Below, piece by piece: positions 40,969-48,328 of a stretch of DNA of 48,328 bases (positions within the stretch are counted from its first letter, which is position 1; each line of letters starts with the position of its first letter). The position numbers were made by a program, and so were the translations under genes. Location of the stretch: the NCBI GenBank assembly GCA_020854255.1, contig JADZFV010000134.1, forward strand, positions 1 through 48,328. Reading direction: 5' to 3'. Source of the DNA: Candidatus Melainabacteria bacterium (GTDB lineage Bacteria > Cyanobacteriota > Vampirovibrionia > Obscuribacterales > Obscuribacteraceae). The notes beneath the pieces are model-generated. The model did no database searches. It had not been told where the DNA came from and was given only the letters and a program-made list of their open reading frames with translations.

Positions 40969-42102
40969 GTGGCAACAAGAGAAACGAAAGAGAATTCTCA
41001 TAGCGACTCTCCCAAGCGCTGCCTACTGGCTCTGGAGGACGGTGAGACATTCACCGGCATCGCATTCGGAAAAGCAGGAACAACAACCGGGGAGTTGGTG
41101 TTCAATACCAGTTTGAGCGGTTACCAGGAGATCATGACCGACCCGAGCTATGCCGGGCAGATCGTTACTCTCACGTATCCGGAGATAGGCAATTACGGAA
41201 CCAATGACCAGGACCTGGAATCGCGAAAGATATTCGCTCGCGGTCTTGTAATCAGGCATTTAAGTAGACGCTTCAGCAATTGGCGCGCCAGCGCTTCGCT
41301 CTCAGAGTTTCTCGAGGCTCAAGGAATTCTCGGCATCTCGGATGTCGACACGAGGGCAATAACGCGACATATCCGCGAAAAAGGCGCCATGCGCTCCGCC
41401 ATGTCCACAGAAATTCTTGATCCTGAAAAGCTGATTGCCCTTGCCAGATCGGTGAGCGAGATGGAAGGTGCCGATCTTACACAAGAAGTCTCGACGAAAG
41501 AACCTTATAAGGTCGGGGTCGGCAAATATAAGGTCGCCGTCATGGACTTCGGCGTCAAAAAGAGCATCCTTGAACAGTTGGCAGCCCGCGATCTGGCACT
41601 GACTGTGTATCCGGCATCGGCAACTGCCGACAAAATGCTTGCCGACAAACCGGATGCTGTTTTTCTTTCCAACGGTCCTGGAGACCCTGCCGCCTGCCAG
41701 GGCGTCTTGCAAGAGCTACCGAAATTGATCTCGGCAGGTCTGCCAATCTTCGGCATCTGCCTGGGTCACCAGCTCCTTTGCATCTCAATGGGTGCTCAAA
41801 CCTACAAATTGAAGTTTGGTCATCGAGGCGGCAATCAACCCGTCAAAGATCTAGTTACCGGTAAAGTTGAAATTACCTGCCAAAATCACGGTTTTGCCGT
41901 TTCGGAAGATAGCCTTCCTGAGTCGCTGGAACTCACTCATGTGAACCTCAACGATCACAGTGTTGAAGGTTTCCGCCACAAGACTCTGCCTATATTCGGT
42001 GTGCAATATCACCCGGAATCAAGTCCTGGTCCTCATGACGCCAACTATCTTTTCGAGCGCTTTTTCGACCTGATCGAATCCCATCGAAAAGTGAGCGTTT
42101 GA
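40969..42102 (+). CDS. carA: Carbamoyl-phosphate synthase, small (glutaminase) subunit
   Basis: The 377-residue length is normal. The N-terminal CarA domain (about 15-150) shows LEDGETFTGIAFG and FNTSLSGYQEIMTDPSYAGQIV. The class I glutamine amidotransferase domain (about 185-375) carries C264 in GICLGHQLLC, HRGGNQPVKD and H348/E350 in QYHPESSPGP, so the catalytic triad is intact. It supplies ammonia from glutamine to CarB for carbamoyl phosphate, used for pyrimidines and arginine. The start is a GTG. The large subunit gene is not adjacent; a HAD phosphatase follows 1 base after the stop. Confidence 0.96.
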   Translation: MATRETKENSHSDSPKRCLLALEDGETFTGIAFGKAGTTTGELVFNTSLSGYQEIMTDPSYAGQIVTLTYPEIGNYGTNDQDLESRKIFARGLVIRHLSRRFSNWRASASLSEFLEAQGILGISDVDTRAITRHIREKGAMRSAMSTEILDPEKLIALARSVSEMEGADLTQEVSTKEPYKVGVGKYKVAVMDFGVKKSILEQLAARDLALTVYPASATADKMLADKPDAVFLSNGPGDPAACQGVLQELPKLISAGLPIFGICLGHQLLCISMGAQTYKLKFGHRGGNQPVKDLVTGKVEITCQNHGFAVSEDSLPESLELTHVNLNDHSVEGFRHKTLPIFGVQYHPESSPGPHDANYLFERFFDLIESHRKVSV

Positions 42103-42103
42103 T

Positions 42104-42772
42104 TTGTATAAACTGGCAATCTTCGACTTTGACGGCACCCTTGTGGACTCTGCCCCTGGAATTATCGATGTGATGCGTCAGGTCGTAGAGGAATACGAAC
42201 TTCACGAAGACATTCTCACGAAGTGGCGCGATCTCGTTGGTGTGCCGCTCGGCAAGCAAATGGAAATAATTTTCCCAAACCATAATGAAGAGTTTTGGCT
42301 GGAAGTCGCCGATCGATATCGTGCCATTTACGATGGAAAAACAATAGAGATTTGCCCGCTCTTTCCTGATTTGATGTCGATGCTCAACAGTTTGAAAGAT
42401 GCCGGCATCAAAATCTCGATTGCTTCGTCCAAGCGCCGTCCTCTCATAGAAGTAGTGCTCGATCACCATAAACTGGCTTCGTATTTCGAACTTGTCGTTG
42501 GAGCCACCGATATCACCCACCATAAGCCGCATCCGGAGTCTGTGCATCACACAATTAAGCTTCTGGGCGTCCAACACTCAGACACGGTCGTGATTGGAGA
42601 CAGCATCTACGACCTGGACATGGCACGCAACGCCGGTGTCGATGCAATTGGCGTGACCACAGGAATTCACAGCCGCGATATTTTGAGCACAGCCGATCCT
42701 CTTTACATCGTCGATTCACTTGACGAGGTGACGCCAATAATTCTTAACGGTCGAAGCCAAAAACTGGCGTGA
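42104..42772 (+). CDS. HAD-family phosphatase (Gph/PpaX-like)
   Basis: The 222-residue protein shows the haloacid dehalogenase motifs: DFDGT with nucleophile D8 and D10 (motif I), ASSKRRP (motif II Ser and III region with Lys), and VIGDSIYDLDMA (motif IV acidic pair). A helical cap (about 17-85) fits the phosphoglycolate phosphatase/pyrophosphatase PpaX subfamily, which removes phosphate from small phosphorylated metabolites. The exact substrate is not deducible. It starts at a TTG 1 base after carA, so it is co-transcribed and probably translationally coupled. Confidence 0.87.
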   Translation: MYKLAIFDFDGTLVDSAPGIIDVMRQVVEEYELHEDILTKWRDLVGVPLGKQMEIIFPNHNEEFWLEVADRYRAIYDGKTIEICPLFPDLMSMLNSLKDAGIKISIASSKRRPLIEVVLDHHKLASYFELVVGATDITHHKPHPESVHHTIKLLGVQHSDTVVIGDSIYDLDMARNAGVDAIGVTTGIHSRDILSTADPLYIVDSLDEVTPIILNGRSQKLA

Positions 42773-42935
42773 TATAGAAACAATTGGCAAAACTTTTTTT
42801 AACGGTAATTTGGGACCAACTGGCAACCTCCTGCCGTCTGTTAATATAGGCAGTTCTTAAGAGCCGCACACCTGCCGATTTCAGCTGTCATATATGCATT
42901 TGACTACCCGATTCGGCGGCTAAAGAAAGAGCAAG

Positions 42936-43997
42936 TTGACAAGAGCTTTCCACTTCCCGATAAGCATTACCGCAGGCACCTTGTGCTTGCTCATGACGGC
43001 AGTCGTGATGCCGACCAAGTATTCTCAAGCGCAAGCCGCCGATGCAGTGCAAACCCCAGCGGCGCAGACTCAAGAAGTTCAGGTCCCTCAATTCGGCACC
43101 GCCAATGGTGACAAACCGGCGTGCGCGCAAAAAATTGTCGTCAGACCGGGAATTCCCATCACGGTTACGACTCAAACCGAAGATCTTGTGCCCACCGACG
43201 ACCCCGAACTGGCGAAGAAACAGGTCGATGCATATCCGGACAGCGCCGAAGCAAGCTTCATCTATGCTGTAGCACTGACACGGACAAGCAGAGTCGAAGA
43301 AGCGCTCAAAGAGATAAGAAAAGCCCGGCGCCTGGCTGAAAAAGACGGCGGACCTCAGTATTTCGATAAAATGATCGCTTCTTATGAAGAGATGGTACAA
43401 AACTATCCCGACGAGAACCGCGTTCGCTATGGGCTTGCCTGGGCTTATTACATGAAGGCTTACCTGGTGGCCAGGCAATCGAAAAAACAGCAAGAATATC
43501 AGGAAAAACTCAAGCAGCAGGCTCAGGCGAAAGACGCAGGGCTTGCAAACAAAGACGGCAAAACTGCAGCTCCCGGCTGGCTGAATGCCTGGGCGACACC
43601 ATACATGCCCAAAGATAAAGATGGCAATCCTATCAAGATCCCGGAACTAAAAACAGGCGCCGACGCCCCTCACATAAAGGGCGCGCTCGAACAAGCCACA
43701 CCGTCTACAGTGCCGAAAGTGAAGGCATACTATCAGTCGGCGCTCAACAACCTGGACGAATTGATTAGGAGAAAACCGGATGATGTCTGGGCTATTGCCT
43801 ATCGAGCCCATCTAAACCTGGAATTCTCGGGCGATCTGGATTCTTCAATGGCAGTTTGGAAAGACTGCGCGCAGCGTTTTCCGGACAACCCGGCAGCTTA
43901 TTTCTTCCTGGGCGAAGGGTATCTAAAGCAAGGAAACTTGAAAGAGTGCCTGAGCAATATTTCACGGGCAATCGCACTGAGAGGATTGTCTAAGTAG
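42936..43997 (+). CDS. Secreted TPR-repeat protein upstream of the lpt genes
   Basis: The 353-residue protein begins at a TTG (purine-rich AAAGAAAGAGC upstream). A signal sequence follows (ITAGTLCLLMTAVVM), so it is exported or anchored. After a Gln/Ala/Pro-rich linker come TPR-like helices: AEASFIYAVALTRTSRVEEALKEIRKARRL (about 108-137), ENRVRYGLAWAYYMKAYLVA, a charged insert with KKQQEYQEKLKQQAQAK, then PDDVWAIAYRAHLNLEFSGDLDSS and NPAAYFFLGEGYLKQGNLKECLSNISRAIAL at the C terminus. Such proteins act as periplasmic scaffolds. It precedes lptC by 3 bases, so it belongs to the same operon and may assist envelope assembly. A CTGGCA-N16-TAATAT promoter-like sequence precedes it. Confidence 0.78.
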   Translation: MTRAFHFPISITAGTLCLLMTAVVMPTKYSQAQAADAVQTPAAQTQEVQVPQFGTANGDKPACAQKIVVRPGIPITVTTQTEDLVPTDDPELAKKQVDAYPDSAEASFIYAVALTRTSRVEEALKEIRKARRLAEKDGGPQYFDKMIASYEEMVQNYPDENRVRYGLAWAYYMKAYLVARQSKKQQEYQEKLKQQAQAKDAGLANKDGKTAAPGWLNAWATPYMPKDKDGNPIKIPELKTGADAPHIKGALEQATPSTVPKVKAYYQSALNNLDELIRRKPDDVWAIAYRAHLNLEFSGDLDSSMAVWKDCAQRFPDNPAAYFFLGEGYLKQGNLKECLSNISRAIALRGLSK

Positions 43998-44000
43998 ACC

Positions 44001-44612
44001 ATGACAGGACTTCTCGGAAAAATCTTTAACAAAAGCACGATCAAGTTCGTGGCGGCTTTATCCATTCCAGCCTTGCTGATTTACTTCTGGTATTACTCCA
44101 ATGAGCAGGCTCGCATCGAAATGGAGTCCTACCGCCAGGAGCAAAAGCAAAACCCGCTTCAGGACAAGGTGACCATCGACAATTACCAGTTGAAGGAAGT
44201 GGACGACGGTAACCACGTGCGGTGGCAGCTTATCGCAAAGTCAGGAACCATGCATGCAGCCACCAAAGACGTAAATTTGGAAAAAGTTATGGTGGAATAT
44301 TTCGACGGGCCGAAGCTTAAAATGCGTTTAAGCGCGCCGAGCGGTCTAGCTAATGAGAGTACTCGTAAAATCAGACTTGACGCCAATAATCAGGCTCGTG
44401 TGATTGCCGAGGGTGAGGAAGGCAAAGGTCGCATGGAAGCTTCCAAAGTGGAGTTAACTAAAAAAAATCAGTTTGAAGCTACAGGTGGTGTTAACATCGA
44501 CATGCCCGGGGTAGCCAAGGTGACCGGAAACCACGCGGTGGGTGAGTTCGGGAAAGGCGGGATTCAGAAGTTACGGATCATCGGCAACACTCATTCGGTC
44601 GTCACTATGTGA
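44001..44612 (+). CDS. lptC: LptC-like lipopolysaccharide export protein
   Basis: The 203-residue protein has a single N-terminal membrane helix (about 14-32, IKFVAALSIPALLIYFWYY) and a periplasmic beta-jellyroll with LptC-type pattern: DNYQLKEVDDGNHVRWQLIAKSG, ATKDVNLEKVMVEYFD, LSAPSGLANESTRKIRLDAN and FEATGGVNIDMPGVAKVTGN. LptC receives LPS from the LptBFG transporter and passes it to LptA in the periplasmic bridge. Sequence identity to E. coli LptC is low, so the call rests on topology, the beta pattern and the neighbours lptA-like, lptB and lptF/G. It starts 3 bases after the TPR gene. Confidence 0.85.
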   Translation: MTGLLGKIFNKSTIKFVAALSIPALLIYFWYYSNEQARIEMESYRQEQKQNPLQDKVTIDNYQLKEVDDGNHVRWQLIAKSGTMHAATKDVNLEKVMVEYFDGPKLKMRLSAPSGLANESTRKIRLDANNQARVIAEGEEGKGRMEASKVELTKKNQFEATGGVNIDMPGVAKVTGNHAVGEFGKGGIQKLRIIGNTHSVVTM

Positions 44613-44688
44613 GTGAGAATCGATATCAAAAAACCGCATTGAAAGCGGATTTAAAAGCAACAGGAAACCCCTAGATCGGAAACTCGTT

Positions 44689-46224
44689 TTGATAAAGCAA
44701 AGCCCCAGACTGAAAAATTCGTCGACCCTATTGGCGGCCGTACTGATCTTGTCGGCGCCGCTTCAGGCTGGCGCGCAGTTTGGCATCGGAGCAGACGATG
44801 GCGGCGGCACCATCGACATCCAAGCCAACGAACAAGAATTTGCAGACGACCATGTGATTGCCCGCGGCAATGTTCGCGTCGTATACAAAGACAGCATTAT
44901 CGACGCACCGGTGGCCACTCTCTACAAAGACGCGGCCGGCAAGCCGCAACGTGCAATCTTCACAGGGCACCCGCGCCTCAGGCAGGGGCAGAACCTGATC
45001 CACGCGGACAAACTTACATTCGAAATGGCCTCTTCGATCATCATCGCGGAAGGCAATGCGCATTCCGAAGTTATCCCTCAAGACGGCTCCAATGCCACAA
45101 AAGCCTCTAAAAAGGTCGAGAACAAAGCAGGCGCAAAAAAAACTGTTAAGGATCTGAAAGACCCGAAGGATCCGAAAACCGACGTCGCCAGTGAAGGCAA
45201 TCTTATAGGCGATCCAACAGGAGATCCAACGGGCGAAGCAGTTATAGCCTCAGAAGATGAGGCGAAAGCGGCTGCCGCCCCAAGCAAGGGCAGAGGGCAG
45301 CCGGCCAAGCAAGACAAAATAATTACGGATGCAGATCGCCAGCAATACAACCGCACAACCGGTCAATTCGACGCAGCCGGTAACGTGAGGGTAAAAACCG
45401 GAGACATCTTCGTCAAGTCGGACAAGCTAAAACTTGTATACGACGCAGAGCAGAAGCCCGAGACGGCGCTCTTTACAGGCAACGTGAAGGCGACGCAAAA
45501 CGCCAACTGTACGGAAGCGGACCTGATGACCTACTTCCTGACAACAAAGCGATTACAGGCAACAGGACATGTGAAATCAACGGTGGTTCAGACTAAACAA
45601 GCTGAAGCCACTAAAAAGGGGGGCCCATTCACCGCCTTTAATGCAGGACCTGCCCAGAGGTCTGTGAAACCTGTCACGCCTAATAAAGTTGCAGCCGAAG
45701 CGGCAAGAGCAACCGATCGAGCCAATCCCGACAGCCCTGCCGAGACAGTTTCTGAAGATGCAATAGCGGATGTTCCAGAACAAACAGTGCCGATCGTCAT
45801 CTTTTCCGATTCTCAAGACTACAGTGAAAGCACCGGTCGCAGCACCGCTGACGGCAATGTAAAACTGTTCTACCAGGACACGATAGGAGTCGCTCCCAAA
45901 ATGGTCATGGTCAGGAATCCTGAGACCGGACAAACCGAAAAAGTACTTCTTTTCGGCCGCTGCCAGATAACGCAGACGGGCAAACGCTGGATTGCCGACC
46001 GCATCACTTACACGGTTGCCGACAACAAAGTAATCGCGGAAGGCAATACAAAAGCATTCATCCTCCAAAACGGCCCTCAGAGAGGACCGACCGCACCCAA
46101 TCAGGTCAGACCGACCACCGGTCCAATGCTCGCGATGCCCAAAAATGCGATCGCCAACACTCAATCCAAACACGCGTCCGGCAACCCCAAGCTGAGCGCC
46201 TCAAAGGTGGAAATTCCCAAATGA
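44689..46224 (+). CDS. LptA-like protein with three OstA-type modules
   Basis: The 511-residue protein has a signal peptide (STLLAAVLILSAPLQAGA) and three related beta modules (41-128, 211-300, 370-460). Each shows the OstA/LptA pattern of a tagged strand followed by ARGNVRVVYKDS-like, AAGNVRVKTGD-like or ADGNVKLFYQDT-like strands and a final A(E/T)G(N/H) strand. Long linkers rich in Lys, Asp, Ala and Pro (129-210 and 301-369) separate them. E. coli LptA has one such domain (about 185 residues) and oligomerises into a bridge; here a single chain holds three. It should sit in the periplasm carrying LPS to LptD. The start is a TTG; its stop overlaps the lptB ATG by 4 bases. Confidence 0.82.
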   Translation: MIKQSPRLKNSSTLLAAVLILSAPLQAGAQFGIGADDGGGTIDIQANEQEFADDHVIARGNVRVVYKDSIIDAPVATLYKDAAGKPQRAIFTGHPRLRQGQNLIHADKLTFEMASSIIIAEGNAHSEVIPQDGSNATKASKKVENKAGAKKTVKDLKDPKDPKTDVASEGNLIGDPTGDPTGEAVIASEDEAKAAAAPSKGRGQPAKQDKIITDADRQQYNRTTGQFDAAGNVRVKTGDIFVKSDKLKLVYDAEQKPETALFTGNVKATQNANCTEADLMTYFLTTKRLQATGHVKSTVVQTKQAEATKKGGPFTAFNAGPAQRSVKPVTPNKVAAEAARATDRANPDSPAETVSEDAIADVPEQTVPIVIFSDSQDYSESTGRSTADGNVKLFYQDTIGVAPKMVMVRNPETGQTEKVLLFGRCQITQTGKRWIADRITYTVADNKVIAEGNTKAFILQNGPQRGPTAPNQVRPTTGPMLAMPKNAIANTQSKHASGNPKLSASKVEIPK

Positions 46225-46982
46225 CAGCAATTGCACTTAATCGAACCAGCGTAGCGACAAAGACGTTGACCGTAGAAAATCTTCAAAAAACCTACGGCGG
46301 CAGGAAAGTTGTCGACGGAGTGAGCTTTCACGTCAGCCGCGGTGAAATCGTCGGCTTGCTGGGCAGAAACGGCGCCGGAAAAACCACCTCTTTCGATATG
46401 GTGCTGGGGCTCGTCAAACCGGAGCGCGGCAGGATTTCTCTGGGCGACAGAGAGATGACCAAAAAGTCAATTCACGAACGTGCTCGCATGGGCGTTGGCT
46501 ACCTTCCGCAGGAAAATTCGATTTTCAGGAAACTGACCTGCAAAGAAAATATTCGCCTGGTTCTGGAAATGCGAAAGATGTCCAGACGCGACCAAAACGA
46601 GCGTATTGAGTGGCTTTTGGAACAGTTCGGGTTGAACCATCTGGCCAATATGACGGCTGTCGCCCTTTCCGGCGGTGAAAGACGCCGCCTGGAAATCGCT
46701 CGCTGCCTGGCCATCGAGCCTGAGTTCATTCTTTTGGACGAACCTTTTACCGGAGTCGACCCGATTTCGATTGTAGACATACAGGGTCTGATCAGAAGAC
46801 TGCGCGACGAATGGAATATGGGCGTTCTGATTACCGACCACAACCCGCGCGCCACGCTTAAAATAACCGATCGTGCATATTTGATCGATTACGGCAAAAT
46901 ACTTGTCGCCGGCACGTCGCGCGAAGTGGCCGACAGCCCTGTGGCGCGCAAACAGTATCTCGGAGAGGACTTCGTTCTATGA
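46221..46982 (+). CDS. lptB: LPS export ABC transporter ATP-binding protein
   Basis: The 253-residue protein is a complete ABC ATPase: Walker A GRNGAGKTT (about 49-57), signature LSGGERRRLEIARCLA, Walker B FILLDEPFTGVDP and the switch His in ITDHNPR. The LptB hallmark stretch GVGYLPQENSIFRKLT is present. It powers extraction of LPS from the inner membrane with LptF/G. The ATG overlaps the LptA-like stop by 4 bases and its own stop overlaps the permease ATG by 4 bases, so all are translationally coupled. Confidence 0.96.
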   Translation: MTAIALNRTSVATKTLTVENLQKTYGGRKVVDGVSFHVSRGEIVGLLGRNGAGKTTSFDMVLGLVKPERGRISLGDREMTKKSIHERARMGVGYLPQENSIFRKLTCKENIRLVLEMRKMSRRDQNERIEWLLEQFGLNHLANMTAVALSGGERRRLEIARCLAIEPEFILLDEPFTGVDPISIVDIQGLIRRLRDEWNMGVLITDHNPRATLKITDRAYLIDYGKILVAGTSREVADSPVARKQYLGEDFVL

Positions 46983-48079
46983 TTGGCGGCATCAAACTTC
47001 TCGACCGTTATATTGCCAATGAGTTCTGGCAGCCGCTTTTGTTCGGTATCGGCATCGTTACCGGCGTCTGGTTCGGTGCCGATCAATTGAAGACAATCTT
47101 CAATCTGATCATGCGCGCTGGCGTTCCAATCAACATGGCACTGACGATTCTCGGTCTGCACTTGCCTGAAATCATCGTTATGACCATTCCTATCGGAGTT
47201 TTGCTGGGCACTCTGCTTGTATTCAACAGACTTTCCAGTGATTCGGAAATCATCGCCTTGCGCACCAGCGGTGTTTCATTCTACAGAATCATGGTGGCGC
47301 CACTCTTGTTCGGCTTGATGACAAGCATTGCCAGCTTTGCCGTCAATGAATGCGTGGTCCCTGTGGCTAACCGCACCTCGAAAAAACTGGAATTCCTCGC
47401 CCTATATAAATCAGAACTTCCTTCTGGACAAGCCAACTTCACTTATATGGAGCGGGGCAAGGACTTGAACTTGAACCGCATTTTCTACATTGGACTGTGC
47501 AATGGAAAAAACCTGTACAACGTGATCATCCTTGATTTCACGCGCGACAAACTGGTGCAGATCATCAGCGCCGCATCTGGCGTCTGGAATCATGGCGAGT
47601 GGATTCTCAGTGAAGGACGTACTTATGTGCTGGCCGGCAACAGCGACATCACTCGCATACTGCAATTCAAAAAATTGACATTGCCTGGCATTCAAAACGT
47701 GCAAAAGGTCATGGATACCGGCAAAATCAATCCCAAAGAAATGAATATGTGGGAATTGGGCAATTACATCAGCCTGCTCAAGGAATCAAATGCAGTATCA
47801 AACGATCTTCTGGTTCGCTACTACCAGAAGTTCTCCCAGCCTCTCGCCTGCTTAATCGTAGCCCTCGCCGGAGCACCTCTTGGACTTCTGGCCAGACGAT
47901 CCAGAAGCAATCTCGGTTTGATTTACTCTGCAGTCGTGGTTTTCATCTACTATGTCCTGCAATCTACCTCGGGAGCTCTCGGGGAAGCGGGAAGAATTCC
48001 TCCGATGCTGGCCGCCTGGATGCCCAATATCTTCGTGGGGACGCTCGGACTGATTATCCTGTGGTTTAAGAGTCGTTAA
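46979..48079 (+). CDS. LptF/LptG family permease
   Basis: The 366-residue protein matches the YjgP/YjgQ family: an N-terminal segment LLDRYIANEFWQPLLFGIG, helices at about 15-38, 58-82 and 97-122, a periplasmic beta-jellyroll (about 125-265) and C-terminal helices (about 290-365, with LAGAPLGLLARR). It extracts LPS from the inner membrane with LptB. E. coli uses a LptF-LptG heterodimer, but only one permease gene is seen here and the next ORF is unrelated. The second partner could be elsewhere, or this protein may act as a homodimer. ATGA overlaps the lptB stop. Confidence 0.9.
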   Translation: MIGGIKLLDRYIANEFWQPLLFGIGIVTGVWFGADQLKTIFNLIMRAGVPINMALTILGLHLPEIIVMTIPIGVLLGTLLVFNRLSSDSEIIALRTSGVSFYRIMVAPLLFGLMTSIASFAVNECVVPVANRTSKKLEFLALYKSELPSGQANFTYMERGKDLNLNRIFYIGLCNGKNLYNVIILDFTRDKLVQIISAASGVWNHGEWILSEGRTYVLAGNSDITRILQFKKLTLPGIQNVQKVMDTGKINPKEMNMWELGNYISLLKESNAVSNDLLVRYYQKFSQPLACLIVALAGAPLGLLARRSRSNLGLIYSAVVVFIYYVLQSTSGALGEAGRIPPMLAAWMPNIFVGTLGLIILWFKSR

Positions 48080-48089
48080 TAAAGAAGGC

Positions 48090-48317
48090 TCAAAACCCCT
48101 TTACAACAAACATACTCCTCCTCTTGTCAATTATGTAGATTGCGCTGTAATTCGTGTATTCCGTATTGACTCCGGGATCGAACGATATTACTCTTGGCAT
48201 GCGAGCGCATATATATCCATCTCCCAAAAATTCGGTCCCTAAAAGTTCCGAAAAGTTAAATTCCTCAAGTTTTCGCATCTGGCGTGGTGCAACTGATTTT
48301 GGAATCAGCAAGGACAA
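48090..48317 (-). CDS. Short hypothetical ORF at the window edge
   Basis: The 75-codon frame on the minus strand starts at TTG 48317, with an in-frame TAG 6 bases further upstream. The product (IPKSVAPRQMRKLEEF, then FDPGVNTEYTNYSAIYIIDK) has a normal amino-acid mix and could be a small protein or the tail of a broken one. No ribosome-binding site is evident. No family is recognised. It is convergent with the lpt operon, with 10 bases between the stops. Confidence 0.35.
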   Translation of the reverse strand: MSLLIPKSVAPRQMRKLEEFNFSELLGTEFLGDGYICARMPRVISFDPGVNTEYTNYSAIYIIDKRRSMFVVKGF

Positions 48318-48328
48318 ATCAAACTAAC

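Noticed and set aside
40781-40969. A 62-codon frame just before carA, considered as a leader peptide
   Set aside because: It has no ribosome-binding site and no run of regulatory codons, and it runs through the carA -10 box.

Overview
The window looks like a chromosomal segment of a Gram-negative, respiring bacterium. It carries an Lpt lipopolysaccharide-export set (LptC, an LptA-like protein, LptB and one LptF/G permease), peptidoglycan precursor genes (murC, murB, a MurF-like ligase, ddl, uppP), a complex I subunit (nuoN) and the first enzyme of the futalosine menaquinone pathway (mqnA). It also has two Ser/Thr kinases of one subfamily and many secreted low-complexity or TPR proteins. My best inference is a non-photosynthetic relative of Cyanobacteria (Melainabacteria/Vampirovibrionia, Obscuribacterales-like), but no rRNA or taxonomic marker was searched. 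TTG and GTG starts are common, TGA is a stop codon, and most genes are tightly packed.

Layout, left to right. 1-1719: the tail of an unknown gene and a TPR protein. 1742-5145 (minus): the S41 protease ctpA followed by two secreted Gly/Pro/Gln-rich proteins with similar C-terminal tails. 5299-12294 (minus): a UbiD decarboxylase, a POT transporter with a divergent cytidine deaminase, a small protein, rdgB and a bifunctional rel. 12762-13406: a secreted SRPBCC protein. 13461-15594 (minus): a pyrimidine phosphorylase and lipM. 15927-18854: mqnA, a membrane-anchored kinase and a membrane protein, with hairpins in the leaders of mqnA and the kinase. 18848-21379 (minus): rsmI, a PilZ protein and uppP. 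21633-26348: an orphan adenine-type DNA methylase overlapping a secreted caspase-fold/TonB-C fusion protein, then a small charged protein. 26579-33355: rpsT, then murC-murB-hydrolase-murF-like-ddl. 33298-36203: a decayed purA-like gene, a second kinase (minus), ssb (plus) and tRNA-Arg(CCU) (minus). 36253-40539 (minus): a YfhO-like membrane protein and nuoN. 40969-42772: carA and a HAD phosphatase. 42936-48079: a TPR protein and the lptC-lptA-like-lptB-lptF/G run, then a short ORF at the edge.

The genes mostly serve the cell envelope (peptidoglycan precursors, lipid carrier recycling, LPS export, secreted proteins and a tail-specific protease) and respiration (complex I, menaquinone). Nucleotide salvage and quality control (deaminase, phosphorylase, RdgB, CarA) and signalling (ppGpp, kinases, PilZ) make up the rest. 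The most unusual items are: (i) a secreted caspase-fold protein whose catalytic His and Cys positions appear to be Arg and Ser, fused to a TonB C-terminal domain; (ii) long perfect palindromes at three intergenic sites sharing an ACCG-N4-CGGT core; (iii) the ctpA cluster with two possible C-terminally tagged clients; (iv) an LptA-like protein with three OstA-type modules; (v) a truncated, frameshifted purA-like remnant next to one of the palindromes.
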